From Gautieria morchelliformis (lineage: Eukaryota; Basidiomycota; Agaricomycetes; Gomphales; Gomphaceae), in the NCBI GenBank assembly GCA_015179125.1, contig WHVA01000170.1, positions 1-64,000 of the forward strand: a stretch of DNA of 64,000 nt, given 5' to 3'. Below the pieces are notes generated by a model. It was not told the DNA's origin, searched no databases, and saw only the letters and a list, made by a program, of their open reading frames with translations. A program made the position numbers and the translations under genes. This document shows, in pieces, positions 11,629-22,651 of the stretch (position 1 is its first letter; each line of letters starts with the position of its first letter).

Positions 11629-12573
11629 TAGTGATGGGCACGGCCTGGCTTGGCCCGAAAGCCGTGGCTTTGGCCTGGTTAGCGCTGGCTTTGGCTTGCA
11701 AAATCCTGAGCCAGGCCGTTGGCACTTGGCCTGGCTTGGCTCCAGCTTGGCCTTGGCTTGGGCCATGGCCTGTTGGTGGGGGAATGGATTGTAGACACAG
11801 ATATTATTTTTTTGTATGTAGCGCAAGATTAAAATTCTTCCTTAAAATTCTTCCTCATCATCGATGATGTCGTCGCAATCACTACCTGCCCCGGAATCGT
11901 CGGAATCATCAATAGGATGATGATGCATGGCAAGTGGATGGTATAATAATAACAAGACTATACGACGACAAATCAACTCAGTGTTTTCACAGTGTCAAAC
12001 CACTGTTATAGTTACCTATACGACGACAAATCGACTGTAGTGTACAGGTGAGTGAAATACAATACGAGGGATCGAATGATGTCTTACCTCAGTGTTTGCA
12101 CGGTGTCAAACCACTGAGGGAGACTTTATATGACAGTAGCCACTTATAATTTCATGAGAACAATAAGACTCGCAATAAAGGGGAATAAAAGAATGTCTTG
12201 CGACTGCGCAAGACCTAAAATGGTCAATAATGACCTGCTGACTAATCAGGGGCTTCGGGCGCTGCAGTTTGCAACTCCAACAGATGGCAAGTGGGTAGAG
12301 AGTAAGGTTTAAGACCACTGTAACTACACTACATATCATGAAAAACTGTTTATGTACGTGCCAGTATCAGAGCACAGATGTCCTTTTTGGCGACCGAAGA
12401 TCCTGGATTTAAGCGCCCGCAGGCCCTGGCTTCCTGGCTTGGCTCTGGCCTGTCAAAACCTGAGCCAGGCCCTGGAGCCGGATGTGCCAACGGCTTGGGC
12501 CTGGTTTGGCTCGGCCTATCGGCGGCTCGGCCTGGCTTGGCAGACGGCCTGGGCCGAGCCGTGCCCATCACTA
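11629..12573. mobile_element. Non-autonomous hAT-like DNA transposon
   Basis: A 945-bp element with inverted ends TAGTGATGGGCACGGC.. (11629) and ..GCCGTGCCCATCACTA (12573). It is flanked by an 8-bp duplication CAAGCAAT at 11621-11628 and 12574-12581. The 8-bp duplication and the T-A-G-T-G start are hAT hallmarks. The arms (11640-11780 and 12415-12560) are rich in TGGCTTGGCC-type subterminal repeats. The centre holds paired motifs (TACGACGACAAATC twice; CAGTGTTT-CAC-GTGTCAAACCACTG twice). No transposase is encoded. It sits inside the linker between the patatin and NB-ARC domains, and skipping it restores an open frame. Confidence 0.88.
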
Positions 12574-12581
12574 CAAGCAAT

Positions 12582-14192
12582 AGCTGCCGCACAACTGAGT
12601 GCGTACAACTTGCAGTGCCTCACAGCTGATGACATATGTTTTATGATAGACACTGTAGGTGTATGCACTGTTGGCCAACTATTGGATAAACAGAGATCTC
12701 ACCGTAAGATTTGTCCTCCACCAACAAGCAGATTTACTGGAAGAGTCGATATTCTTTTGCAACTTGAGGAATACTTCTTCCCAGACCAGGCATTCCCTGC
12801 TAAGGAAGAACAGTGCATCTTTGTCTTGTATGGGCTTGGTGGGGCAGGAAAAACTCAGATTGCCTTGACATTCATTGATAAGTTTTATCAGCGGTGGGGT
12901 AGTTTTCATGATCTGTTATGTTTGGACTAACCTGTTTTATATTTAGTTTTTGGAGAGTCTATTACATTGATGCAAGTAGTGTGTCCACTATGGAGTCTGG
13001 TCTGGAGGACATTGCTCGGGAGGGGAGTATTGGTGAGACTGCCGAGGATGCTCTTCTTTGGCTTTCTGGACAGCACCAATGGTGGCTGCTCTTCCTTGAC
13101 AATGCTGATGACCGAGACATAAACCTTCAAAAGTACTTCCCAGCATGCAAGCATGGAAACATCATTGTGACAAGTCGCAATGTGGAGTGCCGTGTGCATG
13201 CACCCAGCTCCAACTGTCATGTGTCAGGCATGAATCCTGATGAAGCAATTCATTTGCTCCTCATGTTCTCTATGGCTGAAGGTTTCACAAAGCATCATGG
13301 CTTGGCATCTCTGATTGCTAAAGAACTTGGTTATCTTGCCCTGGCCATTGTACAAGCAGGTGCCTATATCTCAAAGGGATGTAGCTTGCATGAATATCTG
13401 AATATTTTACAAAAGGATAGGGCCCAGCTGATGAGCAGACACTCTGTACAGATGATAGATGATTATCAGTGGGCAGTATATGCAACATGGGAAATTATTT
13501 TTAAAAGGCTAAGTCACATAGCAACAAGACTGCTACACCTGTGTGCATTTCTACATTATAGGGGTATTTCCAAGAGAATATTTCAAAAGGCAGCTCTTGT
13601 GGATCCAGAGGGGGCATTTCATGATGCAAAACAATTTCTAAATAACTTTCAAACCATAGATGGTACCTGGAGTGACTTTCAATTTCAGGAGGTCATTAAT
13701 GAATTAAATTCTTACTCATTGATCACCACTAATGAGGAAGACAGCACATTTTTCCTTCATCCACTAGTCCATGCTTGGGCTGGAGAAAGACTGGAGGTGA
13801 CAGAGCAGGTGAATAACCAAGGGTGCATGATGCAGATACTAGCACTTTCTATCCCATCTGGAAGTAGTACAGAGGATTATGCCTTTAGGAGAACTCTTCT
13901 CTCACATATCAATGAGCCACATATAAAAGGTGCAGATCCAAACATGGCAAAAAAATTTGCACAAGTATTTGATGAAGCAGGGCGATGGATGGATGCTGAG
14001 GAGCTGCATGTTAAGGTCATGCAGGCAAGGAAGAGAGTCCTTGGTGAGGAGCATCCTGATACACTGATTGCCAAAGGCAGGCTTGCTACAACCTATCGGA
14101 GTCTCGGCCGGTGGAAGGATGCTGAAGAGCTGGAGGTTCAAGTCATGGAGGCAGGCAAGAGGGTCCTGGGCATGTCCCGTGTCCCCCCCTGA
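12582..14192 (+). pseudogene. NB-ARC domain of the patatin-NLR
   Basis: Continues the patatin frame after the hAT insertion. A Walker A motif GLGGAGKTQ follows the typical fungal lead-in CPPPTSRFTGRVDIL. After an intron ending ..TATTTAG at 12948 come YYIDASS, the Walker B/kinase-2 motif WWLLFLDNADD, the sensor GNIIVTSRN, the GLPLA-equivalent LGYLALAIVQAGAYI, a winged-helix region and HPLVHAWA. NB-ARC proteins are STAND ATPase switches. The intron donor is unclear: phase is kept only with a weak GTTTTA site at 12893. From about 13940 TPR units begin (MDAEELHVKVMQARKRVLGEEHPDT). The frame ends at 14192 after RVLGMSRVPP, where sequence unrelated to a TPR interrupts the array. Confidence 0.8.
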
Positions 14193-15449
14193 AATGTGGC
14201 AGGCAGAATGGATCTTGTGCCCAAGTTGTTGAGACCCTGACTGCTATGGGTAACCTTGCTGAAACCTATTGGAGTCTAGAGCAGTGGAAGGATGCTGAAG
14301 AGCTGGAGGTTCAGGTCATGGATGCATGGAAGAGGGTCCTTGGTGAGAACCATCCTGATACACTAACGGCCATGGCCAACCTTGCTATAACCTATCGGAA
14401 TCTGTGCTGAAGAGCTGGAGGTTCAAGTGATGGAGGCAAGGAAGAGGGTCCTTGGTGAGGAGCATCCCTCTACACTGGCCATCATGGGTAGCCTTGCTGT
14501 AACTTATCGGAGTCTGGTTCGGTGGAAGGATGCCGAAGAGCTAGAGGTTCAAGTCATAGAGGCAAGTAAGAGGGTTCTTGGTGAGGAGCATCCTGAGACA
14601 CTGACTGCCATGGCCAACCTTGCTGCAATCTATTCGAGTCTGGGCCGGTGGAAGGATGCTAAAGAGTTGGAGGTTCAAGTTATGGAGACAAGGAAGAGAG
14701 TCCTTGGTGAGGAGCATCCTGGGGTACTGACTACCATGGCCAATCTTGCTGTAACCTATCAGAGTCTGGGCCAGTGGAAGGATGCTGAAGAGCTAGGGGT
14801 TCAAGCGATGGGGGCAAGGAAGAGGATCCTTGGTGAGGAGCATCCCTCTACACTGGCTGCCATGGCCAATCTTGCCGCAATCTATTGGAGTCTGGACCGG
14901 TGGAAGGATGCTGAAGAGCTGGAGGTTCAAGTCATGGAAGCAAGGAAGAGGGTCCTGGGTGAGGAGCATCCTGACACACTGAATGCCATGGGCAACCTTG
15001 GTGCAACCTATCGGAGTCTGGGCCAATGGATGGATGCTGAAGAGCTAGAGGTTCAAGTTGTAGATGCAAGCAAGAGGGTCCTTGGTGAGGAGCATCCTGA
15101 CACATTGACTGCCATGGCCAACCTTGCTGCAACCTATTGGAGTCTGGGCTGGTGGAAGGATGCTGAAGAGATGGAGGTTCAAGTCATGGAAGCAAGGAAG
15201 AGGGTCATGGGTGAGGAGCATCCCGACACACTGAATGCCATGGGAAACCTTGCTGCAACCTATCGGAGTCTGGGAAAATGGAAGGATGCTGAAGAGCTAG
15301 AGGTTCAAGTTGTAGAGGCAAGCAAAAGGGTCCTTGGTGAGGAGCATCCTGACACACTGACTGCCATGGCCATCCTGTCAGGGGAACCCCCTTCTGAAGC
15401 CACTTATGAGCTTGGCTCCAGTCCCAAGCTGAGCACATCCCTATGCTGA
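14193..15449 (+). pseudogene. Kinesin-light-chain-type TPR array, frame-damaged
   Basis: Tandem 42-residue repeats of the kinesin light chain/NLR TPR type, with consensus GRWKDAEELEVQVMEARKRVLGEEHPDTLTAMANLA. Two breaks are visible: extra sequence and a frame change at about 14170-14240, and a deletion with a frame shift near 14405. From 14427 eight near-identical units run in one frame to about 15372. There the last unit is cut after TAMAIL by sequence starting TGTCAGGGGAAC. The units are very similar at DNA level, so the array probably expands and contracts. In this family the TPRs sense a ligand or partner. Confidence 0.8.
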
Positions 15450-15730
15450 AGCTGAGATCCCAGACCTTTGGCTTCAGTGACCATTCCAGAGTGGCATCAG
15501 GATCATGTGCAGGGTTGTGCACATTAGGTGGTCACCACGGAGGTCAGGGCTGATGTTGTGGAGCACGTGTCCCTGACTTTGATCAGGGGTGTGATGTATA
15601 TAGGTAGCTTGCTAGCAGCAAGGATCCTCAGCTTTTTCTCTTTGGATCCTCTTCTTCCAGAGAGACTCATGTCCTGTAGATTAGTCTTCTATTAAGCAAA
15701 CAGTCTGTAAACATTTGCATCTGTTAGCAT
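15377..15730 (+). repeat. Putative LTR fragment terminating the TPR array
   Basis: Begins TGTCAGGGGAACCCCC directly after a truncated TPR unit, contains a TATA-like TGTATATAGG at 15594 and LTR-like pyrimidine-rich sequence. I could not find a matching right end or target duplication, so it may be a truncated element. The remainder to 16100 shows no gene. Confidence 0.35.
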
Positions 15731-15899
15731 CTCTTTACCCATGTTTTGGTACTGTGTGACCTGTGTCTTGATTGTTTTGCAGCTTCCGATTGCAGTCACT
15801 GTTATGCTGTTTCACAATGTTGATATCTTTAGCTGTCTTTTCATATCATGTGACCTTCTTAATCTTGGTGTCTCCATCATTTCCTTTTCCAGAGTTCAC

Positions 15900-17220
15900 T
15901 TGCTAACCCATCTATGCACCACATTTCCTTTTCCTGTTTTGACATGTGTACATCTATGGATTCTATCATCTATCATGGCTGGGCTTCTTACTCATCCTTT
16001 CTTCATGTCTTTCCCATTCATTGCATAGATTGTCCCATGCATTCTGCTCAGAAGGTTAATCAAAAAGGTCATGTAGAATAATAGATGTTATTAGAAGATT
16101 TTGTACATATTTAAACATCTCGGAGATATAGATGCATATGAGAGAGTATTAGACTACAATATAAAGTAATAAATACTTGGGTAGATATTTCTAACAGATA
16201 TGAGTAGGAGTATCAGTATGAATAGTTATAATGAGAGAGTATTAGACTACAATATGAAGTCATAGTACTTGGATAGATATTTCTAACATAGATGAGTAGG
16301 AGTATTAGTATGAATAGTTATAATGATGTAGTGTATATTAAAAGTTCATAGAAAAAATAAGAAGACATGTAAAACTAAGAAGATGTGTTGTTACGTATCG
16401 AGATTTCCACTAAGTCGGAACTAGAAAGGACGGCGGCTTCAACTTATAGGTTGCGCCCCCAATGAACTATCGTCCTAGGTATTTCGGAAATGAGCCGGAA
16501 GTCGGAAAGTACTGGACCAGAGGTTTGGTCGGAACTTGAGTCGGAACTGAGGCGGAAGGCGGAAGACGGAAGACTGAGGGAGAGACTGAGATCTTGCTAG
16601 ACTCGCTGTGCTAAGAACAGGAGATGGAGCGAAGGAAATCAAGTATCGAAGGTGATTATCTCATTGCAGAATAACAGACATACATGAGGGGGGTTTTATA
16701 CAAAGCGCAGAGCAACAAGTAATGGTGTTGTACTAAGCAAATTCCGGAGGAAGCGGAAGTCGAGTACAATGTGTGGGAACTAACTAACTGGGAACAATGG
16801 GACTACAAGGGGGGTTCAGGGTAAGGTAGAACAAATGGCAAAGAACAAGGGGTCGGGAAAACATATCTGACAACGAACTACAAGGGTGACCGGATATATG
16901 GTTTTGATGAATGGCGAGGTAGATCCGGTGGGTCCGAGTAATAGAGTCGAAAGAACAAGGGAAATGTACAAGGGGCGGAATGGCGGAAATGTTGGAGGGG
17001 CGGAACGTGTGGCGGAACTATTGGAGAGGCGGAATGTATGGCGGAACTGAGGGTCGGAAGTCGGAAATGAACGGTCGTAACATGTGTTCTCGTTGGCAGA
17101 GCCGCTGTTTGGGAGGGACAAAAGTAGGATTATTTATATCCCAACAATAAAATTGCCATATATTTTCACCCTCTTCATTTCTATAATCTGAGAATAAAAT
17201 GGGTGAAGCTACATGTAATA
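15900..17220 (-). repeat. Dispersed repeat carrying a solo LTR
   Basis: The sequence on both sides of the solo LTR at 16389-17082 matches, in inverted orientation, 29930-30660. Shared landmarks are GGGAGGGACAAAAGTA, ATAATCTGAGAATAAAATGG and a tandemly duplicated GAGAGAGTATTAGACTACAAT unit (16142 and 16232). The relatives show which insertions came later: this copy lacks the MITE found at 30016 and carries an LTR the other copy lacks. Confidence 0.6.
16389..17082 (-). mobile_element. Solo LTR, TGTTACG family
   Basis: 694 bp, beginning TGTTACGTATCG and ending GGTCGTAACA on the plus strand. The target duplication TGTGT is present at 16384-16388 and 17083-17087. The same family recurs at 19167 and 41713. 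No internal region remains, so it arose by LTR-LTR recombination. The LTR is rich in CGGAA-type short repeats. Confidence 0.88.
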
Positions 17221-18860
17221 AAAAGTTTCAACCATCCGCCTCATAGGATCCACTGACACCGTTCTGACCAATCTCTTCTGACAGTTAGGTTCCTCTCCCA
17301 CATTTTCCTGTCATTTTGATTCGTTAACACAGTAGCTTTTGTTCCCTGCTTCTGTTGGTCTGTATTCTCAGGTGTATGTTCCACCCTTGACATGGGTGAT
17401 TGCCTGACAAGTCATCAAGGCCTCTTTTCCTGTTATGTTGACCCATGTCGAGTCATCTACAGACCCTGTCCTTTTCATAGTAGGGTTTCTTACTCACCCT
17501 TTCTTCGGGTCTTTCCAATACATCACATACGTTGTCCTGTGCGTTCCTCTCATGGGATACACTGTTGGTCTATTTGCAGATGAATTGGACTACTTTGAGC
17601 ATGAACACAAATGGGTTATTAGCTGGACTATAGAGGTGCAAAGTCAGTAGCTTTTGTTCCCGTTTGGTCTGTATTCACATTCCGTGCGACAGCATTCCCC
17701 AGTGGTAATCACCTTCGCGGAAGCTGAGGATTACAAAAGAAAGTATGAGTAATAATTGTTGTGAGGAGAGATTTAGTAGCTATGGACTTTTGTTTCACTC
17801 GATTTACTTCATGACTTCATGCACACGACTAACGACCCATAATGTCCTTCTATTCACGACTACTTTAATGACCTCTCACTTACTATCCCCATTCAAACCC
17901 ATTTCAAGCACTGCAAGGCACATGCGTACACACCCAAGCCATCGAGACATGAGTCGACACCACAAACACATATTGACACTCACTGAGTCGATCCAAGTGC
18001 ACCACACCACTCCTGAGCACTTAGATCTGTACCACAAGTCGAGTCAAGGCACATAAGCCACACGTACAATTGAGGAGCTGAGTACCAGGATGGACCAAGT
18101 TGACTCCATCTCACGATCAGGACGCATGATACATATTCTCTCCAACACCCTCAAGCCATGTCCATCATCCCTATTCAATTCCACCTACCACTCCACCTCA
18201 TCTTTTGAGCCATCAAACGACTACCAACCTTTCTACCTTATGTCCAGGCCAGACCGAGTAGGCAAGCCACAGTGTGGATACACAGTAGTGGCGGTACGCA
18301 CGCACCTATCATACGCACAACCCCATTACTCCTGTTGCCCATTCGCATGTATTGAGACCCCTATCCAAGTTGTTATAAGTAGTACACCATGTATGATTGA
18401 AAATAATCATGAACCTTTTGATGTTTCTTTGACTTCAAGCTACTAAGTCTACCTTCAAGTCATCTTCCTCTCTTGCATCTCATATCGAACTTGGCCTTGA
18501 GTTAAAGGCCACATCTTTGTTCTATTCGAAATGCTGATTATCTGTCACTAATCACATCATCTAATACATTTTGTGATAGCCAATTCTTCAATCTTTGGTA
18601 CTCTCTTACATCTTCTTTCACCTCTTAGTTCTTCTTTCTTCTTTCATCGTTGTCGCCTATCCTTGAAAGCCTTGAAGAAGATGGGTCCTCATGCACTCGA
18701 TATGATTTGAGACATGGATCAAGGCCTCTATGGGCAATGGTTAGAGTTATGACTTCATACTCTAGGATTTCCAGATCCCTCAAAAGAGAGATGCTGTGAT
18801 CGCATGGGGATAGTGTCTGCAGATGATAAGGTTGGTGTGTGGTGGACATCACATTGAAGA
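17221..18860. other. Repeat-derived non-coding stretch
   Basis: 17440-17560 resembles 15930-16030 (TCTTACTC-YCCTTTCTTC block), so part is an old duplication. 17740-18860 has no credible open frame and no recognisable element. Confidence 0.35.
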
Positions 18861-20912
18861 TCATCCTGTCAGAACAGTGCCATCTGCGTTCACTGTCTCC
18901 AATGAGAGTATTCTTGAACTCCCACCATCTGTGGCTGGGTTGGACAGATACCCATTGGCCAACCAGATCAGGTCATTGTCCAAGTTGTCCAGATAGCCAA
19001 CCCAATGCTGCATCTTAGCTTTTTTTATCTCATTCCCATATTTTTCACTGATCGGCCAGTGTTCTTCATGGGAGGGGTGGTCAGCTATTGCATGATAGAT
19101 GTAGGACAGGTTATTTAGCTTGTTCTTTTTCCTCTTTAGATTTGACAGGTCTTTATTCCACCATTTTGTTACGACCATGCCCCTCAGCCATCTCTGCCAC
19201 ATCTGGAACACCTCCGGAGCACCTCCGACTCTATTCCACAACCTCTGCAACCTGCAACCTCAACCCCTTGTTCTCCAGTACCCCTGGTTGACTCTACTTG
19301 CCAGCCTCTGTACTCGATCCTGAGCACAGCAAGTTACCATTTCCATATTTCCATTTGTTCCAATACCCATTGTACTTACGCACCTGTGTTCTTTTGCCAT
19401 TGTTCTTACTCTACCCTGCACCCCCTTGTTATCCCCTTGTTCCCCATTAGTTACTTACCCTGTATGTCTATCCGATCCCCACTCCCTCCGGAATTTGCTT
19501 AGTACTACCCTATTACCTGTTGCCTCAGCTCTTTGTATAAAACCCCCACATGTATGTCTCTGTTTCTGCAATCAGATAATCGACTTCGATATGTGAATCC
19601 CTTCACACTGTCTCCTGTTCTTAGCACAGTGAGTCTTGCAAGCTCAGTCTGCCTCTCTCTGCCTTCGATACTCTGTCTTCCGCCTCTTCTGACCTCTGTC
19701 TTTTGACCTCCGACTCTCGGCACTCTCTTCCTGACTTCCACCTTCTCCGACATACAGAAGTCATATCCAAAATACTTAGGATGATAGTTTATCAGGGGCA
19801 CAACATATAAGTTGAAGCCGTTGTCCTTTACAGTTCCGACCTTCGGGATTTCCGATACGTAACACATTTGTGTGAGTGTGGCACTGTATTCAAGAGCGGC
19901 ACCACGGCTTCTATAGTGTCCTGGATGGCCATGATCAGTGCATCAACAGTGTCATTGAACTCATCTACAGTCTTGAGCTCCTTTGTGCCTGGGAGGTGCT
20001 CCAGCTGCTCTGCTAGCTCTTCCCTGAAATGCTCCCAGTCAACTGTTCTGAAGTTGCAGAAGCACACTGGTGGCTTGAGTGCCACCTCGATGTCAAGTGT
20101 GGTGTGGATGGGTACATGGTCAGTGATTGGCCTATGCATGCCTGTATTGGTGTCACACTCGACTATTGAGCCTGCTATGTTATCAGTACAGAAGACGTTG
20201 TCCACTCTAGTCCAGTTTTTGTGGACATCGACTGGAGGGTTGGGATGTGTCTCAGCAGTGCCATGGTCATATTGTAGTTGGCCAGGAGTGTGATCAGCTT
20301 TTCCACCTTGGCAGTCGCTGTAGCTGTGAACAGGTGGTGGATCCATTCTTCATCCCACATAGGGTGGTGGCGGTTGAAGTCCCCACACCACAATGGTGTC
20401 CGAGTTGACCTGGATGATGTTGTGCCTTTCCATGTCGACGAATTGATCCAGGTGGTGCATGGTGTCCAAGTGCATGCAGTCATTGTATATGTTAAAGATT
20501 GTGGTCTTGCCCTGTGGGTTTTTGATCTGAATGGCTGTGATGTCTTTCAAGCCTGTAAAAGAAAGTTGCATCCATGAGTTGGTGTCGAGTGCCACATTCA
20601 CTAGGATAACCAATCACTTTGCAGAGTCGTTAGTCAAGTGAGATGTGGGGTAAAGTACATGTCAGTCGTGATTGGCTCTAGTGTTGCCCAGAGCATCAAT
20701 GTAAGGTTCTTGGAGAAGCAGTCTTTGTGGATTGGCGAATTAATAAGGTTGTACTGCACTTTGTTGGATTCAATCAGGTTTTGTTGGTATATATTCAGCC
20801 TCTTTGGTGGGGGTTCTAGTGTGTAAGGCATCAGGTATGGTTGGGCAGGGGTCTCCCTGCTATCTGTGTTGCCCCACTGGGTCATGGGGCCCAGCTTGAT
20901 TCGATTTGGCAT
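18861..20912 (-). pseudogene. LINE ORF2 fragment (endonuclease part), frame-damaged
   Basis: Reading leftwards from 20912: RLNIYQQNLIES (start of a fungal LINE endonuclease), then KNPQGKTTIFNIYNDCMHLDTM, HHPMWDEEWIHHLF, DNIAGSIVECDT, DHVPIHTTLDIE and DALIMAIQDTIEAVVPLL. Several frame changes occur. A solo LTR at 19167-19864 sits between the LLNTVPHSHK and KWWNKDLSNLKRKKNKLNNL codons; skipping it and one duplication reunites the typical post-endonuclease WWNKDL motif. The copy ends at about 18861 before any reverse-transcriptase motif, so the 3' two-thirds are missing. Confidence 0.75.
19167..19864 (+). mobile_element. Solo LTR, TGTTACG family, inside a LINE
   Basis: 698 bp, TGTTACGACC..GATACGTAACA, with target duplication CATTT at 19162-19166 and 19865-19869. 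Opposite orientation to the 16389 copy. TATA-like TGTATAAAAC at 19536 probably marks its promoter. Confidence 0.9.
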
Positions 20913-20938
20913 GATGGCGGGGCCAATTTGTCATTGGG

Positions 20939-21202
20939 ATGGTGGGGGTCCCCCATATGACCATTCAGGAAATGTGCTCACCGCTCCCAGTGGATTCTGG
21001 AGGTCGGTTACGGCTCATTTTTGTCACCCATGATGAGTCAACATTTTATGCAAATGACCGTCAGAAAACAAACTGGATACACTCAAGTGAGAAGGCGTTG
21101 CCAGAGCGGAAAGGGGAAGGACAGTCTCTCATGGTGTCAGACATTCTTACATCTGAATGGGGACGTTTAAAGGATGATAATGAGCAAGTATCATTACCTT
21201 GA
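20939..21202 (+). pseudogene. DDE transposase fragment (first catalytic Asp region)
   Basis: The frame contains FVTHDESTFYANDRQKTNW, then KGEGQSLMVSDILTSEWGRL. This is the region around the first catalytic Asp of the basidiomycete Tc1/mariner-related (DDE_3-like) transposases whose later motifs appear at 28666-29544 and in the intact element at 60101. Nothing of the second half follows: at about 21205 the sequence changes to a non-coding repeat. Confidence 0.7.
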
Positions 21203-21239
21203 ACTACTTTTTTGAGACTAAACTGTGCCTAGTGAAGCT

Positions 21240-22140
21240 CGAATTGTCTTCTTCGAAGACTAGAGTAGTGAAGGTGAAGTATGGAAACTCACCAGTGATG
21301 CTCAAGTCCTCCCCTGGTCTAAGATGGTAGTCTATAGAAGAGGGCTCAAGATGATAGTCACAGTGAGGTCAGGTTTTGCACAAGATAGACGTATGATAAT
21401 TGAACTGCAGATTATACATGTAAATGTAAACTACTTATTCTGAATGCTCATATGATATCAGTGATTAGGAAAAAGGCCGTTGTGAGTCAGGGTTGGATAG
21501 GGGTGTGCAGTCATGATACAAATAGATGAAACACATATACAATAGAATAAAGGAGGAGTGCGAACATGAAACAATGGGGAGGAAAGAGGACAAAGGTACC
21601 TATGTAAGAAAACACGCCTTCAGACCTGCATACATGTTACCCTGCATGGAATCTTGGTCTGCTGGGTCGATCTCACATGATATACGGGTACAGCATCCCA
21701 CGAATGCATGCCGGCCATAGGAACACCCAAAGGGGGTTGAATCAGGGAGGTGATGGGGCCAGTGATGAACCATCACACTGGTTAGAGGATGTCGATCATG
21801 TTTGATGGTGTGACTACTGGCAAATGATGTGAGTAGCAAATTGGCATTCAGAGAATTCAGCGAAGGGCAAACAGAGCAAACATAGAGATGGAGGGATGAA
21901 AGGGGAAATGGGGGTAACTGGATACAAGAATAATGAGTCATGACACCACCATACATCTGAGTGGTAAGACCTCTCTTTGGCGCTGTCTGTCCTTTGCACT
22001 GATATGTCCATGTGGTAGTGATGCTAGGATAGAAGTCATCTTAAACTGGCACCTTTATGTAAGCAGGCACTTAGGTCACGTGATGCGCCAAATCCTTACC
22101 TTGGTGAAATTTTTTTCCTTTAGTTCCAAAGGCACCTTGG
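21240..22140 (+). repeat. Dispersed non-coding repeat (copy 1)
   Basis: Shares long blocks with 55265-56035: AACTCACCAGTGATGC, GTATGATAATTGAACTG, TATACATGT-AATGTAAACTACTTAT, GAGTCAGGGTTGGATAGGGGTG and GATGAACCATC. The overall match looks like 75-85 percent by eye. No open frame is shared, so it is probably a non-autonomous element or LTR remnant. Confidence 0.6.
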
Positions 22141-22162
22141 TGCAATGACATGTTCTATATAC

Positions 22163-22651
22163 TGTAAGGGCAACCCTAGCTGGTTGTGGAGATCACACTA
22201 CCACACAACTGACAAGGGGAAATCCAAAGTATGTATAAATGAACAGAGTATACAAGAGAGGGGATTCTCACCTGACAAGGGGAAATCCAAAGAGAAAAGT
22301 CTAAGGACCCCCAATGTCAGCGAGCCCGTATTATACTACGCTGCGCAGCCAGGGACAACACTTGGCACCCGCCATCAACCCTGCATCTCCCTGACCACCC
22401 TGACCCTTGATCGACCCTTGATGCCACCTATTACGTGAGTCGCTTGATTTCCGACACTGTTCCAAGAGTGGAAGTTGGAAATTGGAGTGGAACTGGCGAG
22501 GCGAACAGAACTGGTGGAAGTTCTCCCAGAAGCGGAATCATTTCCGAAAGCGGAGGCGGAGATGGAATCGGAACCGGAAGCGGAGTCGGAAATGGAGTCG
22601 GAACTGGGTGTGGTGTCGGAACTGGAATGGAAAACAGGGTGTCCCCTGACA
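22163..22651 (-). repeat. 3' LTR of the 22 kb Ty3 element
   Basis: 489 bp, TGTAAGGGCAACCC..GTCCCCTGACA on the plus strand. The inner half is a GGAAGCGGAGTCGGAA-type short repeat field. Confidence 0.92.

Noticed and set aside
22163-22651. Gly/Ser/Thr-rich and Glu-rich proteins in the LTRs
   Set aside because: They come from the GGAAGCGGAGTCGGAA short-repeat field and occur identically in both LTRs.
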